In this document: one piece after another, positions 1 through 9,908 of the stretch | Position numbering within the stretch: position 1 is the stretch's first letter | How the letters are laid out: the number at the start of each line of letters is the position of its first letter | NCBI GenBank assembly: GCA_964058805.1 | Contig: CAXKVV010000744.1 | Coordinates: 1 to 40,032 of the forward strand | DNA: 40,032 bases | Origin: Schoenoplectus triqueter | Taxonomy: Eukaryota; Streptophyta; Magnoliopsida; Poales; Cyperaceae | Reading direction: 5' to 3' | The notes under the pieces: model-generated | Databases searched by the model: none | Seen by the model: the letters and a program-made list of their open reading frames with translations, nothing else | Told to the model about the DNA's origin: nothing | Position numbers and translations under genes: made by a program

Positions 1-633
1 CCATCGGGCATAAGTTTTAATTTTGTTGTGATTTAGAGTGCTTATATTATCCGGGTATAAGTTGTTTGTTAGACCTAATTTCAACTAATCTTATACTCAA
101 GCCAAACACAGACGTTCGTCAAGTTTAGAATAATTAGTACTTTTCTTGTACGAGCCAAAACAGCGGGAATAGATATTTGTAGGTACCAATCTATGCTTCT
201 AAGCATACAGTAATGGTTGAATTTTGGTAATTATTTTATATAGGTTTTATGATTGTTTTTATCTGGAGTCTTAGTCAGAAAGGTTGTTTGACAAGGTAAT
301 TGAAGAACGCTCCCTGATAGCAATGAAGAAAATAATAAAAGAAAATACAAGTAATTTGTGATAGTCTAGTATAGAAAAGGGCCAATTATAGGCACTCTTG
401 ATTCAAGGACACTGAAAATATGGCTTCCTCCTCTCAGCAGTGATAGTCTGGTAAAAGAGGGACAATTTTAGGCACTTAATTCTGGTAAAGGATAAGAGGA
501 ATTCTTTTGTACTCCTTCACCTTTTTATATCAACTAGTTGTTGTATATATCCTTCTCAAGGTCATAACTTATAATTTTTAAGGAATCTTTTACTTCTTTA
601 TGACATCTTCCTCATTTGTTTATGTTTCTTCAG
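1..633. other. Non-coding flank or intron left of the OXS3-like exon, with a short direct repeat
   Basis: No open coding stretch is convincing here. A direct repeat is visible: about 361-398 (gatagtctagtatag...aggcactc) recurs at about 443-479 (gatagtctggtaaaag...aggcactta), a period near 82 bp. The T-rich stretch running into ttcag at 629-633 looks like a splice acceptor for the coding segment that follows, so this is probably intron sequence of a gene that extends left of the window. Inference only. Confidence 0.4.
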
Positions 634-958
634 ACATGGTATCTCGAGATTCTACAATGGCAAATCAAAATCTTTCACCAATCTTCAAGCTTCTTTGCTT
701 GCATCAGGCTCTTGCACAGACCTTGCAAAAGCAGACAACCCCTATACCAAAAAGCGAAAAAACACAATTGCCTTCAGTCTAATGTACCAAAAGGCCTACC
801 AAAAAAAAACATGCTGTGGACATGGTCTGCTGAGTAGTTTAAATTCAGAGAGTAATGGTGATGTTAGTGAATCAAAGCGGCCGAAACAGTCAGATGAGCC
901 TACAATAAACAATATAGCAGGCATTGAGAATATTAGTTGGTTCGGTGAGGGTGATTGA
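634..958 (+). CDS. Terminal exon (partial gene or remnant) resembling the OXS3-like nuclear stress protein family
   Basis: An open frame follows a plausible acceptor (ttcttcag at 626-633) and stays open to TGA at 956-958, about 108 codons, read in the frame starting at 635. The N-terminal part contains GISRFYNGKSKSFTNL, then DLAKADNPYTKKRKN. This order (GKSKSFT, then DLAK-N-Y-KKRKN) is what I recognise from the plant OXS3/OXS3-like family, small nuclear proteins linked to heavy-metal and oxidative stress tolerance. The downstream part (from about codon 50) is Ser/Asn/Lys-rich and I do not recognise it. No initiating Met is needed if this is an internal or last exon; upstream exons would lie outside the window. 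I cannot tell whether the gene is intact or a remnant. The family assignment is from recalled motif similarity, not a search. Confidence 0.5.
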
Positions 959-1390
959 TTGATTGGTCAACAAAATGCTTGGTTTACTTGATCAAAAGGG
1001 GATAAAACAACACATTGTTTATCCCTTGCATACTATTTCAATCAGGATATAATGGAGAGAAGTGATTGGATCAGGATTTTTTGGTTGGTCTGCTACACAG
1101 CAAATTTCTAGACCTGTTTTGCATAGCTGTCTCAGTTGATAGGTAATTAAAGGCAGAGAAATGTTCCTATTGTTCTGATCAGATAGTGCAGAGCAGGGAA
1201 AGGTTAAAATGAAGACCTTCAATTGTGTAGAGACAGCACTTTCCTTCCTCAGACCACAGTTGTGGCGGCATCGTTGGTGGTTAAGGTGACTAGCTTATAT
1301 GATCCTTGTACAACATTTGATACTTCATTCAAAGAGAAGAGAGATTCTTCCCTTTAATTCTTAATTGAGGCAACAGGATAGGAGGGTCAG
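959..1390. other. Non-coding sequence between coding-like segments
   Basis: No sustained frame or repeat is seen. It probably holds the 3' UTR of the 634-958 exon or decayed gene sequence. A 67-codon open frame on the minus strand here has no recognisable content and is taken as chance. Confidence 0.35.
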
Positions 1391-1573
1391 CTCCTTTTTG
1401 TATATGACTTTGATGACAATGTTAGCAATGGCAGCGGCAGTGGTGGCTAGGGGTTGTCTAGCTTTGAACGTGATGAAAATGGTGATTGCTTAGAGGACCA
1501 AGAAAACTTGGTAAATTCAGTCAAAAGAAGAAGAAAAGAACATAATATTTTTATTTTTAGTCTTTATAAGTAA
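1391..1573 (+). pseudogene. Degraded coding-like segment, unrecognised
   Basis: One frame reads for 60 codons with a single internal TAG at 1448-1450. Its composition looks protein-like: an acidic and Gly/Ser-rich start (YDFDDNVSNGSGSGG) and, after the stop, an acidic stretch leading to a basic cluster KRRRK near the end. The frame closes with TAA at 1571-1573. It lies on the same strand as the OXS3-like exon and may be a decayed exon of the same or a neighbouring gene. I do not recognise a family, and chance is a real alternative. Confidence 0.25.
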
Positions 1574-2327
1574 TAGAGTTAAAGGATTAGCGCTCATACA
1601 AATCATGGACATGCCTTGTGATGGACAAAGATAAGTCTATAGTCTATAGAAAATTAAAGCAGGGTTGTAATAAATTAGAATTATTAATTGGGAATTTTTA
1701 GCAAAGTCAAAAAAGATAAAAAAGGTTTTGACTTCTGAAGTTTATATATAATGACAAATTATAAAGGGGAAATGTTAGCAATAAGGTTTTAAAATACAGA
1801 TTTCAATATGCATGCAATTAGCAACCGTATAACACATATATAACATGCAGATGTATATATTGTTCAATATGTGAATATGTATTGTAAAAAAATATTAAAA
1901 TATTTGAAACATTCATTTATTTTTAAAGAGTAATATAAAATATAAAATAATAATATATAATATAAATTTTGATTTTTTTGCATGAGATATATCATATGAT
2001 TAATTTTATAAGTTAAAATATGATAAAGAATTTAAAAAATATTATGCACTATTAAATATGTTGTTACAAACTTTTAATGTGACATCGCATAAACATAAAT
2101 AAGTCGTATATGCAGTCATGTGACCATATTTTAAAATAATGATTAGTTGGTGACGTTGTGAAGTTGATAACTAACAATTATACAAATATGTGTTTTTTAA
2201 CTCATACCTCGTATGCTATATTACAATATTTTAATTTTTCTGTTTTTTTTGCGTTTTCATAAATTTATCGCAATTGTTATTATTCAATTGTACATTCATT
2301 AGAAGAAACATTTTAATTTGTAATTAG
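1574..2327. other. AT-rich intergenic sequence
   Basis: Very AT-rich, with no gene, clear terminal repeats or tandem array seen by eye. Confidence 0.5.
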
Positions 2328-2525
2328 GGCGGGTATTCTTGAGAACTAATTATTTTGATAATTTTGATAACTAACTTCATATAAATTCATAAAAAAATTC
2401 TTAAAATTGAAAAAAACATTGAAAATGTACATTCAAACTTATGAATTGATTGTGTTTTAAGTTTCATATAATTTGAATGTCATTTGATATTTCATCAATT
2501 GTTATCAAAATTATACAATGTAAGT
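2328..2525. repeat. Truncated copy of a palindromic MITE family
   Basis: The segment starts gggtattcttgagaactaat and contains ttttgataattttgataact and later tttcatataatttgaatgtc, then catttgatatttcatcaatt. These blocks occur in the same order in the left half of the intact family member at 10841-11242 and in the split member at 2545-7785. Only a left half is visible here. Confidence 0.45.
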
Positions 2526-2544
2526 AATTAAATAAAACTAAAGG

Positions 2545-2744
2545 GAAGGTATCCATGACCCGACAATCTTGACATTGTACTTTTAAATACATATAAAAAA
2601 TTATAGATATTTTCTTTTACTTATATATTGATAGCATTTTAAATTTCATTCAATTTTATTATCATTTGATAATCCATCAAATACCATCAAAATTTTATAT
2701 AATTTGCAACGATTTTAATTTAAAAGTCTTTGATGGACTACATC
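2545..2744. mobile_element. Left half of a palindromic MITE, split by the 2745-7634 insertion
   Basis: The block gacaatcttgacattg, followed by tttcattcaattttattatc, tttgataatccatcaaatac and a truncated central inverted segment ending gatggactacatc, matches the first half of the MITE at 10841-11242. The second half resumes at 7635 with acatcaaactataatgaaat. Joining the halves at the ACATC repeat restores the internal palindrome of the family (compare gtggactatcaaataataat at about 11079), which is direct evidence that the intervening sequence is an insertion. Confidence 0.7.
2740..2744. repeat. Target-site duplication ACATC, left copy
   Basis: ACATC at 2740-2744 and again at 7635-7639 flank a sequence that begins TG and ends CA. 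Five bp is the usual duplication size for plant LTR retrotransposons. Confidence 0.65.
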
Positions 2745-3092
2745 TGTTAAACCATGAATTTTAATTAAGCATTAATAATAATTAATTTAGATAATGATTA
2801 AAATAAATTATTATAAATTAATAAATTATTTAGATCAACAATTGAGGGGATATAATATATATTATGAATTAATGAATAGATAAATAAAGCTTATAACAAA
2901 TTTTAAATGATTTTGTTATTTACCGATGACCTACGTAATTAAGCAGATACAAACTCAAATTCTAATTAAATTAAAAGAATTAAAATTAAAAATTTAATAA
3001 AAATAAACTTTAATTTGAAATAAACAATAAATCAATCAAATTAAAATCTAAATAGAATGCCTTAAGATAATTTGTAAATAACATAACCCCGC

Positions 3093-3100
3093 TATATAAA
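3093..3100 (+). promoter_or_regulatory. Candidate TATA box in the solo LTR
   Basis: TATATAAA lies in an AT-rich stretch about 80 bp before the C-rich and CT-rich tract that begins near 3177, an arrangement typical of a plant promoter with a pyrimidine-rich leader. Transcription is not shown. Confidence 0.35.
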
Positions 3101-3226
3101 TGTGTATATACATACTAATAATAACAAAAAAAAATATATATGACATTCTATTTAAAAATTCGATTTCAATACAATCTTGCCCCACCAAAGGCCACAAAAA
3201 TGCTGCCACAAAGACTCCCAACGGCC

Positions 3227-3445
3227 ATTGCCTCTCTCTCTACTCTCTTTCTCTCTCTCATTAAATGCTTCATTTAATACCCCCCTGACTCTCCACTATC
3301 CCTCTGACCCGTCTCTCTCGTCTGCTCTGATCCCTTTTCCATTGTCTCTTCTTTTCGTCCCTTCATCTACCCTTCCGCCTTTCTCTCTCTCGCTCTCTCT
3401 TCGACGAGAGCCTCACCCCCTCTGTACGTTTCTCTCTCTCTCGCT
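3227..3445 (+). repeat. CT-rich low-complexity tract
   Basis: Repeated ctctct and cgctcgctcgctc runs. The long open frame that crosses it (3177-3587) is compositionally forced (Ser/Leu/Pro) and is not treated as a gene. It is likely transcribed leader sequence of the LTR. Confidence 0.7.
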
Positions 3446-5608
3446 CGCTCGCTCCCAAGGGACTCGTACCCCCTTGATCTTTTCTCTCCTGTCGCCATTA
3501 AGGCGACGCCGACCCTCCCTTACCCCGCTCCTCCGCTCTCACTTGTCCTTTGACTGTTCTCCTCTCGCGGGGTTCCATCAGCCCTGACCTAGCCTCCTTT
3601 CTGTCACTTCTCGTGACTGTGCACTGTCGCTCCTCTATAAGGGCTCCCGACTTTTCCCCCCTTCTCTCCTGTTGTTGTTGGTTGTCTCATGCGTTGAGAA
3701 GTAGCCTCATTTCCTTTCTGATAAGAGCAAATCCTTCTTTTTTTTTTTCTGATAAAGCTGTGTTGTTACATTCTGAGAAAGGAGGGTGAAGTCGGGGCTC
3801 TTGGGAGGAGGTACTCGCCAGTTGCGATTTCTGCCTTGCTTGTCCGATTTTGTTGCCCCCTCCTGCTTACCCGAATTTCTGTTACTGGTAAACCCTAGTT
3901 TAACCTCCCTTTTTCCTCTTGTGTGTTGATGAAATGAATGTGATTGATGGGTTGATTTTAGGGTTGTGCGGGTTGTTTACCTATTTACTGTTCTTTGTGC
4001 TTGCTTGCTTGCTAATTTAGCTCGGCACTGGTTTAGACCCAGACCCTCTATGGTGTATGTTGGTACACTACATGTGTTGTTGTGTGCTCTCTGAAATGCT
4101 GGGTTGTTTTGCTGGTAATGGGTGTTTGTTAGCTTATGTGTTGTGTTATTGGTTGGCTGTCACCCCTTTTATTTGACTATGCTGGTTTATTCTCGACTTC
4201 TGTCGATGGTCTTGTTGATAGGGAAGCACCTTGGTACACTGGTACCAGTGGGTACCAGTGAGGTGAGGTTGCCCCTCACCTGTTTCTGTTTGGGATTGTT
4301 GGTTGATGCTTGTGCTGGTACTCTTGTTGCTGTTTCTGTGCTCCTTGTGTGTACCTGTACTCCCCTTGTTGCTTGTACCATGATAGTATATGGCTGTACC
4401 AGCTACTGGTACAGTCTTGGGCCCTGTTGTTTGGCCTCTGTTTGCGTATCTGTTGCTTGGCTTGTTCTTGTTCTGCCGGGTTGGGATTTGTTGCTTGGGT
4501 TGTCCAAATGAGACCAAATTGAATTTTAGAATGGTTGGATAAAAGTCTTGATGGGCTGGAGAGGAATAATTGAACTTAGGAAGATTAATGGACTAATAAA
4601 TAATAGTGGACTTTGAATTAATGGATTAGGCCCATTTCTATTCATCAAGCTTTAATTTACTTATTGGGCCAATAAATCAATCTAATCAACTCAAACCAAT
4701 ATTTAGGATTAGAAAAAAATTATAATAATAAGGCCTAATATTAAAAGTACAAAATAATAAATGGATTAACTTAAAATGATTAATTAATTGGAAGCCACCC
4801 CGAAAGGTTTGGCGGTATCCATGGACTTAAACGTAAACTTTAAGAATCGGGAAATGATTATATTCCCTGACTGCCCCCGATTCGGGATATCGATGCATTG
4901 ACACCAACGATTTGGTAGTCAGCGTATGATCCCGAACATTAAAACACCAACACAGTAATAAAACGATAATAATTTTCTTAAATTAGTTTACTTCTTTTTA
5001 ATTTTAATTTTTCTTTTAAGTTTTCCTTTTTAATTTATTTTTAAACTATTTTTCTAATTTATGAAAATATAATATTTAATATATATATATATACATAATA
5101 ATAAAAGCAAAATTAATAAGAATAATAATTAGGATATAATGAATATATATTAGTATATATATATACATTAATCAATTTCTCTATTTTTAGATTTAAAATA
5201 ATATTAGAAATAAAGAATATACATCAAAAAATAATATATATTAATTAAAATATTTATTTTTGAATAAATAAAAGAATATTAGATTAAAATATTAGATATA
5301 TTATATATTATATATTAATCAATTTCTCTATTTTAAATTAAATGATTTGATAATTAAATCCATAAACTCAAAATTTAAAACAAAGTATGAACGTATAAAC
5401 GCGATCAAGAACGTTAAACACAACTAAACAGATCAATATGCGAGAAACTAAAATTTCTGACACCGCACAGATGCAGCAAGAATGCTGCCGAAATTTTCAA
5501 GAAAAACGATAAAACCTGAACGACCGTTTAATAAATTATCAATCTAATTTAGTTATTAATTGTTAAGTAAATCAAGTAAAAATAATAAACGTCTAATTAA
5601 AATAGGTG

Positions 5609-5706
5609 ATACTGTCGACTCGGATCCACTCGCAGAGTACGAGGTCGCTCCCGACCAGACGTACGCGGACACCGACCCCGAGGCCGGTGATTTATCTCCA
5701 GAGTAG
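5609..5706 (+). other. GC-rich coding-like segment inside the solo LTR
   Basis: In an otherwise AT-rich region, 5618-5706 reads acidic residues (SDPLAEYEVAPDQTYADTDP...GDLSPE) and closes at TAG, followed shortly by a donor-like site (aggtacgg near 5740). It resembles the acidic C-terminal end of a protein, possibly captured host sequence. No family is recognised. Confidence 0.3.
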
Positions 5707-6516
5707 AGCGACTCCGTGATCCTCACCAGCACTCCTAGGTACGGTTTTCTGGGATTTGATTTTCTTTCTTCAGAATTAGGAACCCGAACCGAAAATAAAA
5801 CTGTTTTTAAAATAAATCTGAATTGCAGTTTTTTTTGACCAAAAATGATTAGAGACTTAAATCTAACCTGTCATATGCATCCGGTAAATTGACCAGCATA
5901 TTTGAGACATACCCGCATTCGCATGCCATATCATGTCATATTACACGTAGACAGGATAGGAGTAGGATCCGGGAAATAGTCCCGAGATAGGATCAGATAG
6001 AATTAAATAATTCAAGTTGTAGATTATATTTATTAGGAAAATATTATTACTATTACTAATTATTAATTAAGTTAGGTAGTTAATCATGCATTAAATGCAT
6101 GGGAGTGCTGAGAGCCGGATCGGGTAATTTTCAGTCTGAGTTGCCTTGCATAACCAGACCGTTGTGGTTACGTACGGTGACCCATAGGCCCGTGGGACCC
6201 ACCGGTCTGTATATGTACTGCGCATCTGTGCCTGTTGGATTATCCACCGATTCCGTCATTTAGCGGGTTCGACTGTGTCAGAGTGTTTTTCTTTTGATCA
6301 ATATTATATTTTTATTATTCTTAATATGATTAAATTTTTAATCCAAATTTGAGCGATTTAGGATACCGTGTACTTCAGTGTTTAGTGTGGGCGGCCATAT
6401 TCGAGACTGGAATCTACTTCGTGTTACTATAGTATTATATTTATCCAGCATATTTAGGATTCTAATATTGTCCGAAGGGCTTTCTCCTTTGGCCCGTAGT
6501 TGGTACGGAGAAAGTC

Positions 6517-6660
6517 GGGATGCGGTCCACTGGCCTTAGTGGGTACAGTGTAGGCTCCCATTTGTTATACTTCGTTTTGATATTTTTATGGGATGCGGTC
6601 CTCTGACCCTTATTTGGTACAGTGTAGGCTCCCATTTGATTTCGATTTGTTAATTCACGA
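6517..6660. repeat. Two tandem copies of a unit of about 73 bp
   Basis: Both copies open gggatgcggtcc and contain ggtacagtgtaggctcccat. A third, weaker copy may precede them near 6470 (gaagggctttctcctttggc). The repeat lies in the right part of the solo LTR. Confidence 0.65.
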
Positions 6661-6850
6661 GTAGTTATCTCTTTTGGCGATATGACAACTGAAGACATAT
6701 TTATCCGCTTGTTTTTATTTTGTAAGATGAATTTACCAGATTTAGCAGACCAGAGTACGTGCTTATGCACACTCACTCTCCTAGGGCGTTATCGCCTTGA
6801 GAGCCCGAATTGTCGTTTATGTGGCATTGGCGCCGCATAAACATAAAGTC

Positions 6851-6940
6851 CTAAGTTCGTAAGTTGGGTCGCTGGTGGCGCCTGCTTAGGCAAGACCCAA
6901 GTTCGTAAGTTGGGACGCTGGTGGCGCCCGCTTGGGATAG
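6851..6940. repeat. Two tandem copies of a unit of about 49 bp
   Basis: The block aagttcgtaagttggg, then cgctggtggcgcc and gcttaggcaagacc, occurs twice in a row with few differences. It lies in the right part of the solo LTR. Confidence 0.65.
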
Positions 6941-7558
6941 ATCTGGTGATTTGCAAATTGGGATATTTATTTCGGGTGTTTGATTCTCGTACCCTATATT
7001 TTTTATTATATTACTATTCCCACAGATTTTCTATTTCGGGGTTATTGTCATTTCATATCATTCATGTAGAGGCGTCCTCAAAATGTATAAATTAATAATA
7101 CATTAACATATATTAAAATATTTCCTTGCATTTAAAATTCGGTATCGGTATTTGGGTCCAGTCTAGGAAAGAAGAATAAATCTTAAGGCTGGATCTAAAT
7201 CTGTACTGAGTAATTTTTAAAATTACTCATGTTTCCACGGTGGTTGTGGGATCCAGGTTTACAGGTATGGGTTCGAGTTTTGATGAGAGTGCTAGGTGCA
7301 ACAGTCCTGCGTGATATCAGAGGTGTTTCGCCGCATCAGTACAGTGAGGTGGGTAGATGATTAGGGCTTATCGGGCATCGGGTTTTTGTTTCTTTCTTTG
7401 GGCTTTATTTGAGAGATTTTGCTACCCATTCCGATGGAGTTAGCCCCGCCGGTGTCTGGCGTTGTATTTATCTGTATATTCTGGACTGTTTTGTTTTGTA
7501 TTATTATTATTGTCTAGTTTATTCTGAGATTTACTTTATTTTTATTCACTTAGCCTTT

Positions 7559-7584
7559 CGTACGCACATCTCGTCGTGCGTACG
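7559..7584. other. Perfect 9-bp hairpin near the right end of the solo LTR
   Basis: CGTACGCAC, an 8-base loop, then GTGCGTACG. It lies 50 bp before the terminal CA, where a transcript of the element would end or fold. A second, shorter pairing (CACCCC at about 7600 with GGGGTG at about 7624) follows. Confidence 0.6.
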
Positions 7585-7634
7585 TGACGGGATTAAGCAC
7601 CCCTAATCCGATTTAATATTTCTGGGGTGTGACA

Positions 7635-7785
7635 ACATCAAACTATAATGAAATTATATAAAATTTGAAACACTATCTATTCTTAAAACTTTTTATATTT
7701 ATTTAAAAATATATTTATATATTTTTTTCTTTTTATAAAGTTTTTATATTTATTTAAAAATCCATTGTCAAAATTATCAAATCCA
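7635..7785. mobile_element. Right half of the split palindromic MITE, with the right ACATC copy at 7635-7639
   Basis: The sequence continues the palindrome of the 2545-2744 half: catcaaactataatgaaat, then, near the end, ccattgtcaaaattatcaaa, which corresponds to ctattgtcaagattgtcaaa in the intact relative ending at 11242. The outer terminus is unclear and grades into a C-rich run at about 7790. Confidence 0.6.
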
Positions 7786-8189
7786 ATCCCCCCTCCCCCG
7801 CCCGCCCAAACTAAAATCTAGTAGAATCATACAAGTCACAAACCGTGAGAATCTCAATGGGAAGATCTGTTACATAAACTGGATCGGATCGAGATGTTGG
7901 ACCGGTAAGAACCTGATCGAGATCCTTTTCGTTTGTTTCGATCAAAGGGTCATTTCTGCAAATAAATTTGTAATCGAGTTATTTATTGGTTCATAAAAAA
8001 TGATAACTGATTCATAATTTATTTTGGACAAAATGTGGAGTAACTCCACCGGTTTCATTAAAACCAAAAGCAACTGATTCTTTAATAAAACTCAAATTTT
8101 TGTATGTTTTTGATATGCCTTTATGGAATGAAAATTAACATGAAACAAGTGCTAATAGATTTATGGGTACATGACTTAAATTTTAATTT
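7786..8189. other. Intergenic sequence
   Basis: No gene, terminal repeats or array seen. It contains a short C-rich run (7788-7806) followed by unremarkable sequence. Confidence 0.4.
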
Positions 8190-8531
8190 ATGAGCTTAAC
8201 TAAAAAAATATCAAATTATTTTTAAATTTTAATTTATGTTGACAAGTAAATTTATTATGTCAAATGTTATGCGATACAAAAATTTCTATTTCTTGAGATT
8301 TTTAAATATTTTTAAAAATTTTAAAGGTGACATACTTTCATATACAAATAATAATTATTTTATTTATATTTTAGAAGTATTTTAAAATTTTAAAATAGAT
8401 ACTTAGGAGTTTTAAAAAAATATGAAATTTAGAAAATTTTATATCTCATGAGATTTTAATATGAAAAATTGATTGAACTACATAAATTAAAATTTAAAGA
8501 TAACTTGATTTTTTTTTTCAGTTCAGCTCAT
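8190..8531. mobile_element. Palindromic MITE
   Basis: The left end TGAGCTTAACTAAAAAAA, then tttttaaattttaatttatg, is mirrored at the right end; the reverse complement of about 8465-8530 reads TGAGCTGAACTGAAAAAA, then ctttaaattttaatttatg. The arms extend at least 60 bp with mismatches. The inner part of the right arm, read in reverse complement (atttttcatattaaaatctc then gagatataaaa), matches the arms of the element at 8871-9267, so the two are related. No target duplication was resolved and no coding content is present. Confidence 0.55.
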
Positions 8532-8548
8532 GGAGGCCTTCATGAGCT
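8525..8548. repeat. 24-bp near-perfect palindrome at the edge of the MITE
   Basis: AGCTCATG and CATGAGCT flank a GAGGCCTT core, with one mismatched pair. It overlaps the right end of the 8190-8531 element, and its right arm continues as TGAGCTTAACT, a copy of the element's left end, suggesting two ends meeting head to head. Confidence 0.6.
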
Positions 8549-8870
8549 TAACTGCTTAAAGCTCACACTATCCTTATTTGAATCTATTATTTATCTATTT
8601 ATGTATATATTTTTAAATTATAATTATTATTATTTTTAAATTTATTTTATTTATTTTTCATCAATTCTCTTCCTATTTCTTCAATTACTTAATCTTTATT
8701 ATTATAAATATCCTCCTAATAATTATAAATAAATATAAAAATACATTATCTATTTCTCATTAATGAATTTTGTAATGTTTTATTACTGAATATTTGATTT
8801 CTTCTTAACAATATTAAAGTACTATAGTGTTTTTGATAAAAAAACCAATATTTTTGTATTACATTATGCT

Positions 8871-9267
8871 AGAGAGAGAGATTATTGTGCAAATATTTGT
8901 ATTTTGATCAATATGTTAACATAACAAAAAATATACTTTAAAAATATCTAACATTTTAATTTATGGTTCTCGTTAAATTTTTCATATGAAAACCCTACGG
9001 GATATAAAAATTTGAAGTGTTTTGAGTTCTTTATGTCACCGTTTTGAATTTTTGAAAAGCAACACAAATATTAAATATAGAGCTATTTTTCAAAATTCAA
9101 AATGATAACTTAAAAAACTCAAAACACTTTAAATTTTTATATCCCACAAAGTTTTCATATAAAAAATAATGAAAACTGTAAATTAAAATTTTAAAGACTT
9201 TAAAATATATTTTTAAAGCATTTACATATCAGTCAAAACGCAAGCCCTTATACAATAATCTATCTCT
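8871..9267. mobile_element. Palindromic MITE of about 397 bp with near full-length inverted arms
   Basis: Left arm: agagagagattattgt, then aacattttaatttatggttc, then tttcatatgaaaacc and gggatataaaaatttgaagt. The reverse complement of the right arm gives agagatagattattgt, aaaattttaatttacagtttt, tttatatgaaaactttg and gggatataaaaatttaaagt. The turn is near 9060. The transcript could form a long imperfect hairpin. It is related to the 8190-8531 element through the central block. No clear target duplication. Confidence 0.6.
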
Positions 9268-9514
9268 TTATATATATATAGAAAAAAAAGATGATTACGT
9301 ATTTAAAAATCAGAAGAGTTGGACGGTTTGATCCGACCGGACCAATACATCATTGAGCCGAACCTTTATCGGTCAAGTCCTGTTTGATTCGTGAAGTAAA
9401 TGGAATGGCCTATGGCTGGGTCTCACTGCACATTTGAAATGTAAAGTATCGTTTGAGGGAGAAAATCAATGTGTGAAAAATCCGATAGTTCACTCACTCT
9501 GGCTCCCCGTTCTG
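9268..9514. other. Spacer between two MITEs
   Basis: No gene or repeat recognised apart from a short (TA)n run at about 9268-9280. Confidence 0.4.
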
Positions 9515-9908
9515 CAGCGATTTTTTAAATTAGTTATTAGAATAATCTTATTTTTAATAATAAGAGTGATTAAATTAAAATTATAAAAATACAAATGACA
9601 GCGCGTCACTACCAGTAGCACTTTGCAAACGCGTCAATCAGACTGATACGTTTGGACAAAGACGCCATTAGAAATGGTGTATTTCATTTTTTTTAACTTT
9701 GTAAGAACTTTGCATCCAAAAGTTTTCCGCCGGTGGGAGAACGCGCCACTTCTAATGGTGCGGCCATAATTTTTTTAATAACTGAAAAGTAAAATTGAAA
9801 AACGTCACTGTCAATGACGCGCTGCTATTTGTATTTTTAAAATTTTAATTTAATCACTCTTATTATTATAAATAAGATTATTCTAGTAATTAATTAAAAA
9901 AATCGCTG
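9515..9908. mobile_element. MITE with long terminal inverted repeats (about 394 bp)
   Basis: The left end CAGCGATTTTTTAAATTAG, then agaataatcttatttttaat and gagtgattaaattaaaatt, is mirrored on the right; the reverse complement gives CAGCGATTTTTTTAATTAA, agaataatcttatttataat and the same gagtgattaaattaaaatt. The arms run about 95 bp and end in GC-rich blocks (agcgcgtcac). The centre holds a second inverted pair, cgccattagaaatggtg at 9662 and cgccacttctaatggtgcg at 9745. Arm length and lack of coding suggest a Mutator-like MITE, but no 9-bp duplication is clear. Confidence 0.65.

Larger units (their letters stand above)
2745..7634. mobile_element. Large solo LTR (about 4.9 kb), lineage undetermined
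   Basis: The insertion begins TGTTAAACC and ends GGGGTGTGACA, so it has TG...CA ends. It is flanked by ACATC on both sides and splits a MITE. I see no second copy of either end inside, so two LTRs around an internal region is not supported, and a solo LTR left by recombination is the simplest reading. No gag or pol is recognised. Contents in order: an AT-rich start, TATATAAA at 3093-3100, a CT-rich tract (3227-3445), splice-like and T/G-rich sequence to 4510, AT-rich 4560-5600, a GC-rich coding-like piece (5609-5706), short tandem repeats (6517-6660, 6851-6940) and a hairpin (7559-7584). The GGGGTGTGACA end resembles ends I associate with Tekay/Del-type chromoviruses, but the left end does not, so I do not assign a lineage. 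A further nested insertion is possible. Confidence 0.55.

Noticed and set aside
3177..3789. Long plus-strand open frames over the CT-rich tract
   Set aside because: Composition-driven Ser/Leu/Pro frames over a ct/tc simple repeat; no domain and no codon structure.
4122..4517. Overlapping open frames on both strands in the solo LTR
   Set aside because: They mirror each other in a TG-rich stretch; neither resembles a known protein. The Cys/Leu-rich plus frame is not a convincing membrane protein.
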